Source: JAMXLO01 sp041487355 (GTDB taxonomy: Bacteria > Pseudomonadota > Alphaproteobacteria > Acetobacterales > Acetobacteraceae). From it: a stretch of 40,712 nucleotides of DNA. The first letter of the stretch is position 1. Every line of letters starts with the position of its first letter. Below, in pieces: positions 33,701 through 40,712 of the stretch. The stretch covers positions 1 through 40,712 of the forward strand of contig JBGPND010000021.1 in the NCBI GenBank assembly GCA_041487355.1. The letters are read 5' to 3'. A program made the translations under genes and the position numbers. A model generated the notes under the pieces. It ran no database searches. It was given only the letters and a program-made list of their open reading frames with translations, and had not been told where the DNA came from.

Positions 33701-35662
33701 CACCGCATCGGCGACATCGGCCTCCACCTGCGTCATGCGCCGGCGGATGCTAAGCCCGTCCTCATCCTCCTCGGACTTCCTGACCTCGATCCTGAAGCGG
33801 TACTCCAGGACTTCGCCACTCCTCGCCCGCACATTGAGCTGCACGACATGCTCGCCGTTGCGCAGCGAACGCGGCGGACAGTGGAACGCGTAGCCGCTGC
33901 GCAGCGAATCGACCCAGTCAGGGAACGCGGTGCCAACATCCTGCCGCGCCAGACCATAATGCGCCTCGCCGAGGCGCAGATCGTCCAGCATCACCTCCAT
34001 GCCGCTTATGCCCGAGCGTGCGAGCGCCCACCCCTCGATGGTCAGCCGCCCGGTGATAGGCTCGACCACCACGCCGCCGACCACCGCAGGATTGTCGATC
34101 TCGAAACGGAACTGCGGCGGCACCGCAGGCGATGGCGGCAGCGGCTCGGCACGTTCGATCAGGACGGTGCGGCTCTCTTCGCGGACATCGTCCAGGCCGT
34201 TGCGCACGACCACCCTGATGCGGTGCTCACCCGCGGGCGCATCGCCCAGGTCCTTGGCGAAACGGAAGCCGGAATACCGCGCCATCGGGATGTGGCGGTA
34301 CTCTTCGCCGACATCGTCACGCGGCAGGCCCAGTTCGGCATCGCCCATCGCCTGGCCGTCCAGGTGGACCGTGATGGTCGAGATGCCGGTGGCGCAGACC
34401 GCCCAGCCGACCACAAGCAGATGGCCTTCGTCGTCGAGGTCCGCCTGGTCGCAGAAGAAGCGGATCTCCCGTCGCGGATCCTGTGCGGGCGCGCGCACCG
34501 AGGGCGAGGCCGGAAACGGTGTCGACAACAGCGACGGCAGGTCGGGGCCAAGCTGGAAACCCGTCACCAGGCGATACATCGGCTGTTGCGGCGCCAAAAG
34601 CTGGGCCGGCGATGGCGGGGCCGCAGCTTGTGGCTGCTCCTGTACTGGCTCCGGCAATGTCAGCGCGCGAACCCGCTCCACCGGCAACACCACTTCGTGG
34701 GAAAATCCGTTCAGGCTGATCGCCTGCACACGCACCGCCGACATGCCCTCGGTCGGCACGGCAAGACGGGTCGAGAGCGAGAAGCCGGACATCCGCGCAT
34801 TCGAATAGGCCGGGAAGGCATTGGCCACGTCGTCACGTAGGCCGCCGAGCTGTGCCGCACTGATGCGCGTCTCGTCGACGAACACCTGCACCGTCACCAT
34901 CGCGGTGAGCGATACCGCCCAGCCATGCACCAGCAATTGCCCGCTGTCGTCGAGCGCCGCCCGCTCGACGTACAGCACCACCGGCGGCCGCACATGCGCG
35001 TAGGTCAAGGACGAACGCGTGGGGCCGGCGGCGATCGAGACCGGCATCGAACTGGAGGGATCGACCGATATGTCGAAGCTCTCCTCATGGGTGTCGCCGT
35101 CCTGCGTGCGGACAGCGACGACGCAGGTGCACATGCGGTGTGGCTGTGCGCGGAGTAGCGGCAGACTGAGATGGAACACGTTCTGCGCGGCGCCGGTGCC
35201 GTCCGGCAGAACGGTCTGCGCGGCACGATCCGCCGGCCCGTACTGCACGCGCCCGACCACCATGCCATCCAGCAGCAGGGCGGCCTCCTCGATCGGTGCG
35301 CTCGAGACGACCCGGCCACGGATCAGCAGATCGTAGCGATCATGGATGAAGCCAGCGCTGATGGCGGGATCGATATCGACCTGGATCTGCGGCGGCAGGC
35401 GCTCCGGCTCGGGCTCCGGTTCCGGCGTGGCGATCTGGCCCCGACGGCGCCCGCGGCGGTGCCCGGCTGCCCTGGTCCCCTCGTCCGGGGCCTCGGCTGA
35501 CTCGGGGGCCGTCTCGACAGGCGGCTCGGCGGGACGTTCGCTCTCCGCGACTTCCGCCACCGGAACGGCATCCACCGCGGGCTCCGTCAGTACCTCGCCC
35601 GGCGGCCTCTCGCCTGCGCCCCGGGCTCTGCTCGAGGCGCGCGCGCCAGGCTTCCTGGTCAT
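30800..35662 (-). CDS. Giant multidomain glycosyltransferase: repeat modules + GT2 + GT9
   Basis: This 1,620-residue protein has, in order: a disordered acidic/basic N-terminal region (1-95) and about four related modules (roughly 100-210, 220-330, 395-500, 515-620). Modules 2-4 share GWA(V/L), a VxLD strand, RxDV and SG(F/Y). A degenerate GT2-like region follows at about 655-905 (FKPDFSPDLLLSTNYIG). The second GT2 domain at about 910-1130 is complete (VSIIIPTCAARGYVETC, LLFLNDDVEVI with its D-D-D motif, NNDLDFCLRAHQAG). A GT9 heptosyltransferase-like domain spans 1190-1540 (VKVDHIGDFITAIPAIRRL, VHPGVGNAMRQWP, YVGNNSGPKHIAAALG). A lysine/arginine-rich tail ends it. It likely builds surface polysaccharide at the cytoplasmic membrane face. 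No membrane helix is evident. Confidence 0.88.
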   Translation of the reverse strand: MTRKPGARASSRARGAGERPPGEVLTEPAVDAVPVAEVAESERPAEPPVETAPESAEAPDEGTRAAGHRRGRRRGQIATPEPEPEPERLPPQIQVDIDPAISAGFIHDRYDLLIRGRVVSSAPIEEAALLLDGMVVGRVQYGPADRAAQTVLPDGTGAAQNVFHLSLPLLRAQPHRMCTCVVAVRTQDGDTHEESFDISVDPSSSMPVSIAAGPTRSSLTYAHVRPPVVLYVERAALDDSGQLLVHGWAVSLTAMVTVQVFVDETRISAAQLGGLRDDVANAFPAYSNARMSGFSLSTRLAVPTEGMSAVRVQAISLNGFSHEVVLPVERVRALTLPEPVQEQPQAAAPPSPAQLLAPQQPMYRLVTGFQLGPDLPSLLSTPFPASPSVRAPAQDPRREIRFFCDQADLDDEGHLLVVGWAVCATGISTITVHLDGQAMGDAELGLPRDDVGEEYRHIPMARYSGFRFAKDLGDAPAGEHRIRVVVRNGLDDVREESRTVLIERAEPLPPSPAVPPQFRFEIDNPAVVGGVVVEPITGRLTIEGWALARSGISGMEVMLDDLRLGEAHYGLARQDVGTAFPDWVDSLRSGYAFHCPPRSLRNGEHVVQLNVRARSGEVLEYRFRIEVRKSEEDEDGLSIRRRMTQVEADVADAVLDSLDHRPGFRLVLCQGAALDLDRLLTTLGSLRNQVYRDWTLQVLAADADTGAAVRALIAEAAADLAERIDVLDPSDAEAFGQPIGNQDESMTLRLVGFLSPGDRFGCDALLETALSSGLHRDADFFYADEVRLSSASHEREPFFKPDFSPDLLLSTNYIGRPWFASTALLGKIGVTPRSRLESGEYDLVLRCTEQAEQIHHLPKLLCLRGRQQIDDAEVEAAALARAAVRRGIAADILVGAVPGTWRFRRTQPVSGMVSIIIPTCAARGYVETCIKTLRERTAYHNFEIICIDNIPDNQIAWKIWLQQNSDKIVPMPDAFNWSYFNNRGAEAAAGEYLLFLNDDVEVIQPDWLDAMLEHVRRPEVAVVGPQLLYPDNKVQHGGMFLATPGIARHAFRFAASDEPGYFGLALTQRNVIAVTGACMLMRRSMYQALGGFEEAHEIINNDLDFCLRAHQAGKLIVFTPHASLIHHEAVSRERLPDVFDLSHFEARWKTLFASGDPYFSPRLSRHSDDYRPDDEPVQTIFAGHPLFRHSEIKRILAVKVDHIGDFITAIPAIRRLKQIFPAASIHVLASRAARAFAATLDCVDEFIEFEFFHPISGLGQRQISQEEFQALSQRLAPYRFDIAVDLRKHLDTRDVLRYTPAQFLAGYDYMGQFPFLDVALEWEGDKNLQRKRSHVTDDLINLVEAIGTAGAVERTRLDLVASSEGPPDFLENDARALFAKPVVAVHPGVGNAMRQWPAEHFAALIDLLVEKNAVNAVLIGGPEEAELAAEVLGQVVHRDSVVSLVGKTPLRELPALLSACALYVGNNSGPKHIAAALGVPTIGIHSGVVDAIEWGPIGKRAVALRRNMACSPCYLARREDCPRNFACMRGLEPTIVQEVSEVFLARPVERRIVVPLVEPVVVAVAAPMPKAQPKSRKRRTAETTPPDEAVPNDVSGAEETAAQEAKPRRRRRPASPVSVQ

Positions 35663-35843
35663 GCGCGGACGCTTTCCGGTGTGCCCGCTGGCAGGGCGTG
35701 CGGTTCCGGCCAGAATACCAACACCATCTCTCCGTTCATGCCGGAAATGTCCCAGCGCAGACCGCGCGGCCCTGACTTACGACAAGAAATAGGCTGCCGC
35801 CCTGCTTGCCCCGTACGGCATAACAAGAGGTTACCGCAAGCGC
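35663..35843. other. Intergenic gap upstream of the giant glycosyltransferase
   Basis: These 181 bases lie between the small repeat protein and the glycosyltransferase on the minus strand. A minus-strand frame here ends in MNGEMVLVFWPEPHAL and stops at a TGA overlapping the glycosyltransferase ATG. It might be a coupling leader peptide or the fossil tail of another gene. I could not support a promoter or terminator. Confidence 0.35.
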
Positions 35844-36239
35844 CTAGAAAGCATAAGGCAGCCGGCCTTCGCGATAGCCATCCTCGGCAAAATGCTGCTC
35901 GCCGGACGTGACGACGCCGTTGCGTATGCTCTCGGCCACGTCGGGGTACTGCCCGAGATACCACCGCTCGTCGACCGGCATCGGAAACGGCAGCCGGCCC
36001 TCGAAGTAGCCGTCGTCCATGAAATGCTGCTGCGCCGACTCCACCTTGCCGCTTCTGACCGCCTCTGCGATGTCCTCATACTCCTTGAGGTACCATTCCT
36101 CGTTCACCTCGATGCCCGAGATCAGCATGCGCAGAATTCTGATGAAATCATCATAGGACAGGCTGACGCGTAACTCGCCCTTGACAGTGGAGATCTCCAC
36201 GGAGCGCCTGATCAGGTCGAACGGCGGTAGGTACTTCAC
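35844..36239 (-). CDS. Small protein with two W-Y-L-x-x-Y-x-D repeats
   Basis: This 131-residue protein has two repeats of about 38 residues after a 47-residue leader. The repeats begin NEEWYLKEYEDIAEAVRSGK and DERWYLGQYPDVAESIRNG. Each ends in a similar QHF-x-DDG/EDG-Y-x-EGRLP(F/Y) block. The same module is found at the ends of many bacterial glycosyltransferases and in stand-alone proteins beside them. Its function is not established. The start is GTG 36239, with AGGAGG four bases ahead on the minus strand. It is followed 181 bases later by the giant glycosyltransferase, which supports a joint role in surface glycan synthesis, possibly as an accessory or scaffold. Confidence 0.75.
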   Translation of the reverse strand: MKYLPPFDLIRRSVEISTVKGELRVSLSYDDFIRILRMLISGIEVNEEWYLKEYEDIAEAVRSGKVESAQQHFMDDGYFEGRLPFPMPVDERWYLGQYPDVAESIRNGVVTSGEQHFAEDGYREGRLPYAF

Positions 36240-36400
36240 GGCGCCTCCTGGAGGTCGGCAACGGCAGTTGCGCTAAATGAATATTGGGCAGAACCAGAAA
36301 TAGCGGCAAGGCGTTCATGATGGAACCGGGAATCGCCCATTTCCCGACGCCGTTGCACATCGGGCATGCCGCGTGTGATACCAGCCGCCGAACCTGGCGA

Positions 36401-36497
36401 CCCGCCGGGGAGGACCAGGGGGCTCCGCCGCTTGGAACCCCGCGGGAGCCTCGCCGGGGTCCGGGGGGCCAAGCTCCCCCACCCTTCTTCCGGGGGG
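36401..36497. repeat. GC-rich intergenic repeat with nested dyads
   Basis: Almost entirely G and C, this stretch contains several nested inverted pairs, such as ggctcc (36421) with ggagcc (36445) and a ggggg/ccccc stem around gccaagct. Similar sequences of the 'gggggctttgccccc' sort are scattered between genes in Acetobacteraceae genomes as I know them. It lies between the divergent small repeat-protein gene and hldE. The left part of the gap (36240-36400) is AT-richer around aaatgaatattggg and may hold promoter elements, but I cannot name them. Confidence 0.5.
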
Positions 36498-36527
36498 TCA
36501 CCGACTTTGACGGCTGGAATTTCGCGC

Positions 36528-38024
36528 ATGGACAATGACGCGGGGATGCGGGTGGCGGATGTTGAACTGGCGGGCCTGGTCCGCCGGTTTCCCGATGCGC
36601 GTGTGCTCGTGTTGGGCGATGTGATGCTCGACCGGTATGTCAGCGGCAGCGCGAGCCGCCTGTCACCGGAAGCGCCGATCCCGGTGCTGCGGCCCGCATC
36701 GAGCCGGGCGACGCTGGGCGGCGCGGCGAATGTCGCGTTGAATGTGGCGACGCTGGGCGGCCACGTCGCGCTGGTCGGCGTGATTGGCGATGATGCGGCA
36801 GGTGCCGAAGTGGCGCGGCTGCTCGCGGCCTCGCCCGGCATCGTTCCACATCTCGTGGTCGCGGCCGGCCGGCCCACCACGGCGAAAACGCGCTTCCTGG
36901 TCGGCGTGCACCAGTTGCTGCGGCTCGATGAGGAGACCGCGGCGCCGATCGATCAGGCGACCGGCGCGACATTGCTGCTGCGCTTTGCCGAGGCGCTGGA
37001 GACGACCGATGTCGTCGTGTTGTCGGACTATGCCAAGGGCGTGCTGACCGATGACGTCCTGCGGGCGGTGATGGCGCGAACCGGCGCGATGGGTCGCAAG
37101 GTGATCGCCGATCCCAAGCGCGCCGACTTCGCCGCATACCGGGGCGCCACCGTGCTCACGCCGAACGAGCACGAGGTGCGCCAGGCCACGCGCATCGACG
37201 CGGCGGACGATCTGGAGGCGGATCGCGCGGGACGCCGGGCGCTGGATGCGACGGGCGGCGAGGCGGTCCTGGTCACGCGCTCGGAGAAGGGCCTTACCCT
37301 CGTGCGCCGCGATCAGCCGGCGCTGCATATGCCGACGCGCGCGCGCGAGGTGGCGGACGTTTCGGGAGCCGGCGACACGCTGGTGGCCGCACTCGCGGTG
37401 GCGCTCGGCGCCGGCGCTTCGCTGCCCGAGGCATCGCTGCTCGCCAACATCACGGCCGGGATTTCCGTGGGCAAGCAGGGCACCGCGACGGTCAGCCGCG
37501 AGGAGCTGCTGGGCGTGCTGCACCTCGAGGATCTGGTGGCAACCGACAGGAAGATCGCCACGCGCGAGGCGGCGGCGTCGCGTGTGGCGGCATGGCGGGC
37601 ACAGGGGTTTCGGGTCGGTTTCGCCAATGGCTGCTTCGACCTGATCCACCCCGGGCATGTCCGCCTGCTGACCGAGGCGCGCGCCCGTTGCGACAAGCTG
37701 GTCGTGGCGCTGAACACCGATGCCTCGGTGCAGCGGCTGAAGGGCCCGACGCGTCCGCTGCAGAACGAGACGGCACGCGCGACCGTGATGGCGTCCCTGT
37801 CGCCGGTCGATCTGGTGGTGCTGTTCGGCGAGGATACGCCGCTCGAGATGATCCAGGCGCTGCGGCCCGACGTCCTGGTGAAGGGCGCCGATTACAGCAT
37901 CGACCAGGTGGTTGGCGCCGATCTGGTGCAGGGCTGGGGTGGCAAGGTGCTGCTGGTCGAGCTGCAGCAGGGCCACAGCACGACCGGCACGATCCGGCGG
38001 ATGACAAGCCCGACCCCGGCCTGA
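36528..38024 (+). CDS. hldE: Bifunctional heptose-7-phosphate kinase / heptose-1-phosphate adenylyltransferase
   Basis: This 498-residue two-domain enzyme makes ADP-glycero-manno-heptose for lipopolysaccharide or other surface glycans. The N-terminal PfkB-type kinase (to about 330) shows LVLGDVMLDRYVSGSASR, the LGGAANVALNVATLGG substrate region, and VSGAGDT with catalytic Asp283. The C-terminal cytidylyltransferase-like domain shows FANGCFDLIHPGH (365-377) with its HxGH motif, then LNTDASVQRLKGPTRP, VKGADY and the closing GHSTTGTIRRM. Length matches HldE. ATG 36528 is the likely start. ATG 36546 is an alternative, and neither has a strong ribosome site. The intermediate phosphatase (GmhB) and epimerase (HldD) are not in the window. 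Confidence 0.95.
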   Translation: MDNDAGMRVADVELAGLVRRFPDARVLVLGDVMLDRYVSGSASRLSPEAPIPVLRPASSRATLGGAANVALNVATLGGHVALVGVIGDDAAGAEVARLLAASPGIVPHLVVAAGRPTTAKTRFLVGVHQLLRLDEETAAPIDQATGATLLLRFAEALETTDVVVLSDYAKGVLTDDVLRAVMARTGAMGRKVIADPKRADFAAYRGATVLTPNEHEVRQATRIDAADDLEADRAGRRALDATGGEAVLVTRSEKGLTLVRRDQPALHMPTRAREVADVSGAGDTLVAALAVALGAGASLPEASLLANITAGISVGKQGTATVSREELLGVLHLEDLVATDRKIATREAAASRVAAWRAQGFRVGFANGCFDLIHPGHVRLLTEARARCDKLVVALNTDASVQRLKGPTRPLQNETARATVMASLSPVDLVVLFGEDTPLEMIQALRPDVLVKGADYSIDQVVGADLVQGWGGKVLLVELQQGHSTTGTIRRMTSPTPA

Positions 38025-38030
38025 CTCGCC

Positions 38031-38049
38031 GCGCGGATATATTCCGCGC
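38031..38049 (+). terminator. Short hairpin after hldE
   Basis: Seven-base arms gcgcgga (38031-38037) and tccgcgc (38043-38049) enclose a five-base AT loop, six bases after the hldE stop. There is no T-run after it, so it is at best a weak or Rho-assisted terminator. Confidence 0.35.
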
Positions 38050-38059
38050 CGCAATCAAA

Positions 38060-38065
38060 TTGACA
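38060..38065 (+). promoter_or_regulatory. Consensus -35 hexamer TTGACA before the methyltransferase gene
   Basis: A perfect TTGACA lies 110 bases before the methyltransferase start in a locally AT-richer stretch. The candidate -10 (aatacg or tacggg near 38081-38088) is poor. This gives the methyltransferase a possible own promoter after the hldE hairpin. Confidence 0.35.
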
Positions 38066-38175
38066 TAGCGCAAGTTACCGAATACGGGCATGCTCCGTGC
38101 GGCGGAACGAGGCAAGCAAAGCGTAATCGGCGCCTGGGGGCTGGGGAGAGCGACAGGCGCAAGCGCTGGCGGGGG

Positions 38176-39462
38176 ATGCAGCCGATTCAGACGTCTCAGC
38201 AACGTGCGCGCTCGCGCGGGTCGCCTGCCGAGGGTGGCGTGGCGCTGTTGCGCGGGACGAAGCAGGCGAGCGTGGCCGCGGGCGACGAATCGGCGGCTGC
38301 CGTCCTCGGACGCCTGGCGCGTCAGCCGCGCCTTCATGCCGGCAACGCCGCTGCCACCGCCATCCCGTGCAAGGTCTGCGGCAGGCCCGCGGCGTTCTTC
38401 GACGTCGTCGATTTCAACAAATGCGTGGTGTTCTATCCATTCGGCCCATCCGGCGTGACGGTACCGTATTACCGCTGCGACGAGTGCGGCTTCCTGTTCA
38501 CCCCATTCTGCGACACCTGGTCGCACGATGATTTCGCACGGCTGATCTACAACGACGACTACGTGTTGCTCGATCCGGAATACCTGTCCCACCGGCCGTT
38601 GCACGACGCCGAACTGATGGCCCGCAAGCTGGCCGGGTTCGAGAGAGCGCGCATCCTGGATTACGGCGCGGGCAAGGGCTTGTTCGCCGAACGGCTGGCC
38701 GAGCTTGGGTTTCACGGCGTGGCGAGCTACGACCCGTTCAGCATTCCTAGCCGACCACAGGGCCGGTTCGACATCGTCACCTGCTTCGAGGTGATCGAGC
38801 ACATTCCCTCGCCGGTCGCGGCATTGGCGGACATGCAGTCCTTCCTGTTCGACCACGGCTGCATCGTGCTGGGCGAGGCGCTGCAGCCGCCGGACATCGA
38901 CCGCGTCCGCGGCAACTGGTGGTATGTGGCGCCGCGCAACGGCCATGTCTCGACCTTCGCCGATCGCACGCTGGTGGCGCTGGCCGAGCAGCAGGGCATG
39001 GTGTTCCATCGCGGCAATCCCCATGCGCTGGTGCGCGGCAGTGCGTTCGCCGAGCTGGGCGAGCGGTTCGGCCGGCCGCTGGCCTGCTTCCGGCTGGCAG
39101 CGCCGGGGATGCGGCGGCCGGGCGAATGGCATGGTGCGGAACGCGATGGCACGGGCCGGTTCCAGTGGACCGAGGCCGCGGCGCTGACCTGGCGCGTGAC
39201 CGCCCCGCCTGGCGCGCCACGGCAGCTCCAGGTGATGGTGCCGTTCGTCCACGAGTCGCGGCCCGGCTTCGCGGCGGAATGCACGATCGAGATCGACGGC
39301 TGCCCCGCCGTCACCTCGGTGCGCGAAGCCTGCGTGTTTGCCGAGTCGGCCGCGGCCGCGCGCGGCGAGATCGCGGTGACGCTGCGCACGCCGGGCCTGG
39401 CGGGCAGCGCCGAGGGAAGGCCGCTGGGCCTTGCGGTGAAGGTGGCGGCGGACGCCGCCTGA
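38176..39462 (+). CDS. Zinc-ribbon SAM-dependent methyltransferase, glycan-type
   Basis: This 428-residue protein has, after about 60 low-complexity residues, a zinc-ribbon-like pair C65-x2-C68 and C101-x2-C104 (IPCKVCG, YYRCDECGFLF). Next is a class I methyltransferase domain with SAM motif ILDYGAGKGLF at 160-170 and FDIVTCFEVIEHIPSP. A C-terminal domain of about 110 residues is predicted to be beta-rich (LQVMVPFVHESRPGF, ECTIEIDG). The N-terminal ribbon followed by Methyltransf_23 is the arrangement of many sugar or surface-polymer methyltransferases. It lies just downstream of hldE on the same strand, consistent with glycan decoration. The exact start is uncertain: ATG 38176 is the first, but the leader could be shorter. 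Confidence 0.82.
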   Translation: MQPIQTSQQRARSRGSPAEGGVALLRGTKQASVAAGDESAAAVLGRLARQPRLHAGNAAATAIPCKVCGRPAAFFDVVDFNKCVVFYPFGPSGVTVPYYRCDECGFLFTPFCDTWSHDDFARLIYNDDYVLLDPEYLSHRPLHDAELMARKLAGFERARILDYGAGKGLFAERLAELGFHGVASYDPFSIPSRPQGRFDIVTCFEVIEHIPSPVAALADMQSFLFDHGCIVLGEALQPPDIDRVRGNWWYVAPRNGHVSTFADRTLVALAEQQGMVFHRGNPHALVRGSAFAELGERFGRPLACFRLAAPGMRRPGEWHGAERDGTGRFQWTEAAALTWRVTAPPGAPRQLQVMVPFVHESRPGFAAECTIEIDGCPAVTSVREACVFAESAAAARGEIAVTLRTPGLAGSAEGRPLGLAVKVAADAA

Positions 39463-39523
39463 GCGGGTCAGGTAAGTAGCGGAGGGGGGAAGTTCCGGAT
39501 GGGGCAGGCTGCACCCATCGGGG

Positions 39524-40300
39524 CTAATTGTTCGGCAGGAATTTGCCGGGGTTGTAGCCTTCAATCCCAGGCACGAATGATCGTGTCGTCTTCAGTGCTT
39601 TCAAAAAAGCCCAGGAAAGGCTGTGCTTGAAGATCTCGACAGTGAAGCCTGAAGACTCAACCATATCCCGCAGTGCACGCCGGTTCGGCATAAACCAGTT
39701 GAATGGGTCTCCCGTCTCCCGCCCCTTCGAGAAATGGAGGAGCGGCATACTGTGAATGAACTCCCCGTGCGGCAGTATTTTTGCCTTCACGTCTGGAGTA
39801 ATAGTTTGATCGTAAATTGTAAAATCGATGATTGGCGAATCAACATAGAGTTCAGACTGGGTGACATCATAAATCTTGTCGAGAGCTAACAACGGATGTC
39901 TCAAATGATAGAAAACGCCAGGAAAGAGGACGATGTCGAAGACACCGTGAACGGCTGCGTCTAGATCATACACGCTGCCTCGAACATAGCGGCAATTATC
40001 GACCTCCAGGAGATCTCGAACTTTATAATATCCAGTTACCTCTGGATCATCTGGGCCGAGGGAGACAAGCTCGGCAGCGCCACGCCGGATGCATTCAAAT
40101 CCGAAAAAACCGTTCCACGGAGCGATATCAAGCACACGTTTACCGCGAAGATTACGGTCCACACCCATCAAATCGAGGGATCCCACAATGTCCTTGTGAC
40201 CTGCTGTCTTGTGACCGGGAAATACTTCCCAGGATTGATACGTGTAAATTCCCTCAAAAAATGCCGGAATGCTGAAGTCTGCCGGTGGGTCAGTACGCAT
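39524..40300 (-). CDS. SAM-dependent methyltransferase (CmoB-like core), AT-rich
   Basis: This 258-residue class I methyltransferase has SAM motif VLDIAPWNGFFGFECIRRGA, an acidic motif near LGPDDPEV, and the post-core FDIVLFPGVFYHLRHPLLAL. The last of these is typical of the DUF1698/CmoB-like group, although it is much shorter than CmoB itself and lacks tRNA-enzyme context. Relatives beside glycosyltransferase genes methylate sugars or surface polymers. Base composition is strikingly different: bases 39781-39840 contain 22 G/C of 60 by hand count, whereas a line of hldE (37201-37260) has 48 of 60. This points to recent transfer. It is convergent with the previous methyltransferase gene, with 61 bases between stops. 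Confidence 0.82.
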   Translation of the reverse strand: MRTDPPADFSIPAFFEGIYTYQSWEVFPGHKTAGHKDIVGSLDLMGVDRNLRGKRVLDIAPWNGFFGFECIRRGAAELVSLGPDDPEVTGYYKVRDLLEVDNCRYVRGSVYDLDAAVHGVFDIVLFPGVFYHLRHPLLALDKIYDVTQSELYVDSPIIDFTIYDQTITPDVKAKILPHGEFIHSMPLLHFSKGRETGDPFNWFMPNRRALRDMVESSGFTVEIFKHSLSWAFLKALKTTRSFVPGIEGYNPGKFLPNN

Positions 40301-40471
40301 TTTCCTGATATCCTCGCGCTGGGTGGTGTGATTCCGCTAGATCATCTGTGCTGTGGGCCAATTTCTCCCCGAGATCATCGGCCCGCTCGGAAGTGCCACG
40401 AGGTACGCGCGAAGCCGGGCGGACCAGGGCGCGCGTACTCGTAACGCCGCCAGTCTCAGCCACAACGCCGG
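40301..40471. other. Intergenic gap with no recognised feature
   Basis: These 171 bases lie upstream of the AT-rich methyltransferase gene and after the end of the partial gene at the right edge. The short frames here have no coding character. It presumably holds the methyltransferase promoter, but I see no convincing boxes. Confidence 0.4.
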
Positions 40472-40712
40472 TCAGATCCGCTCGCATACCACCAGATCCT
40501 GCGAAGTGCCATTAGCTTGGGAAGCGATGTCTCTGACGCGGAACCGCGTCCCGAAGATGCGCATGGCCTCAGCAGTGCTCAGGAAGGTGCCGCGATAATA
40601 GGTGTCCGTGCCGATCTGATCGTCCAGTGCATGGTCGGTGCTAGTGTCGTCGAAGCCAGTGGCAAGTGCGCGAACGATCAGCTCCTCGTTGCCCATTCTG
40701 ACCAGGCTCGCC
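40472..40712 (-). CDS. C-terminal part of an unidentified protein (partial)
   Basis: A minus-strand frame runs from the right window edge to a TGA at 40472, giving about 79 residues. It includes SLVRMGNEELIVRALATGF and later TFLSTAEAMRIFGTRFRVRD and ends in LVVCERI. There is an ATG at 40696, but codons before it remain open to the edge and read naturally (ASLVRMGNEE). The gene therefore probably begins outside the window. I do not recognise the family. It lies in the same glycan-related neighbourhood and on the same strand as the AT-rich methyltransferase. Confidence 0.5.
   Translation of the reverse strand, partial: ASLVRMGNEELIVRALATGFDDTSTDHALDDQIGTDTYYRGTFLSTAEAMRIFGTRFRVRDIASQANGTSQDLVVCERI

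Noticed and set aside
30341..34840. A 1,499-codon plus-strand open frame antisense to the giant glycosyltransferase
   Set aside because: It is extremely long but has no recognisable motif and an Arg/His/Gln/Ala-rich composition typical of an antisense shadow in GC-rich DNA. The minus strand carries clear GT2 and GT9 motifs throughout.
35659..35738. Short minus-strand frame MNGEMVLVFWPEPHAL overlapping the glycosyltransferase start
   Set aside because: The stop-start overlap is suggestive of coupling, but there is no ribosome-binding site, homology or length to support a gene.

Overview
The window is high-GC DNA with dense gene packing. It most likely comes from an alphaproteobacterium, and Acetobacteraceae or another Rhodospirillales member is my best guess. 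The clues are a DUF1150 gene (a family largely restricted to Alphaproteobacteria), a perfect FNR/FixK box, dispersed hairpin repeats of the gtcattgcgaggagcg type, and a GC-rich intergenic repeat. This placement is inference, because no rRNA or other marker gene is present. I saw no tRNA, rRNA, CRISPR array, transposase or phage gene.

Positions 1-8,000 (mostly + strand): the end of an unidentified gene, then an FNR/FixK box ahead of a small DUF1150 operon. Next come a metallophosphoesterase, an enoyl-CoA-hydratase-fold protein lacking both usual catalytic glutamates, a frameshifted quinone-oxidoreductase gene, a Uma2-family protein, a binding protein plus fused permease of an iron(III)-type ABC importer with no ATPase gene, and an intact quinone oxidoreductase. 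Two hairpin repeats of one family flank this stretch.

Positions 8,000-23,100: a DMT-type exporter and a DAAO/DadA-like FAD oxidase run divergently from hyuA and hyuB (hydantoinase/oxoprolinase subunits). Then follow an MNT nucleotidyltransferase with what looks like a gutted HEPN partner, an oligopeptide-type ABC importer (binding protein, permease, a permease-ATPase fusion, a second ATPase) interrupted by a coiled-coil protein built on a 21-bp tandem repeat, a relic of an FAD/NAD(P)-binding protein, and on the minus strand a class V aminotransferase and an SsuD-like flavin monooxygenase. The theme is uptake and catabolism of amino-acid-like or organic N/S compounds.

Positions 23,200-29,200: a tightly overlapped operon with three consecutive paralogous periplasmic binding proteins, one fused permease and one ATPase. 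This is an importer with three alternative receptors, transcribed away from the flavin monooxygenase.

Positions 29,200-40,712: cell-envelope glycan functions. On the minus strand are a small two-repeat protein, a 1,620-residue protein joining four repeat modules, two GT2-type regions and a GT9 heptosyltransferase domain, then CysQ and a degenerate alpha/beta-hydrolase. On the plus strand are HldE, which makes ADP-heptose, and a zinc-ribbon methyltransferase. A second methyltransferase lies in a distinctly AT-richer patch and probably arrived by transfer. HldE could supply the donor used by the GT9 domain.
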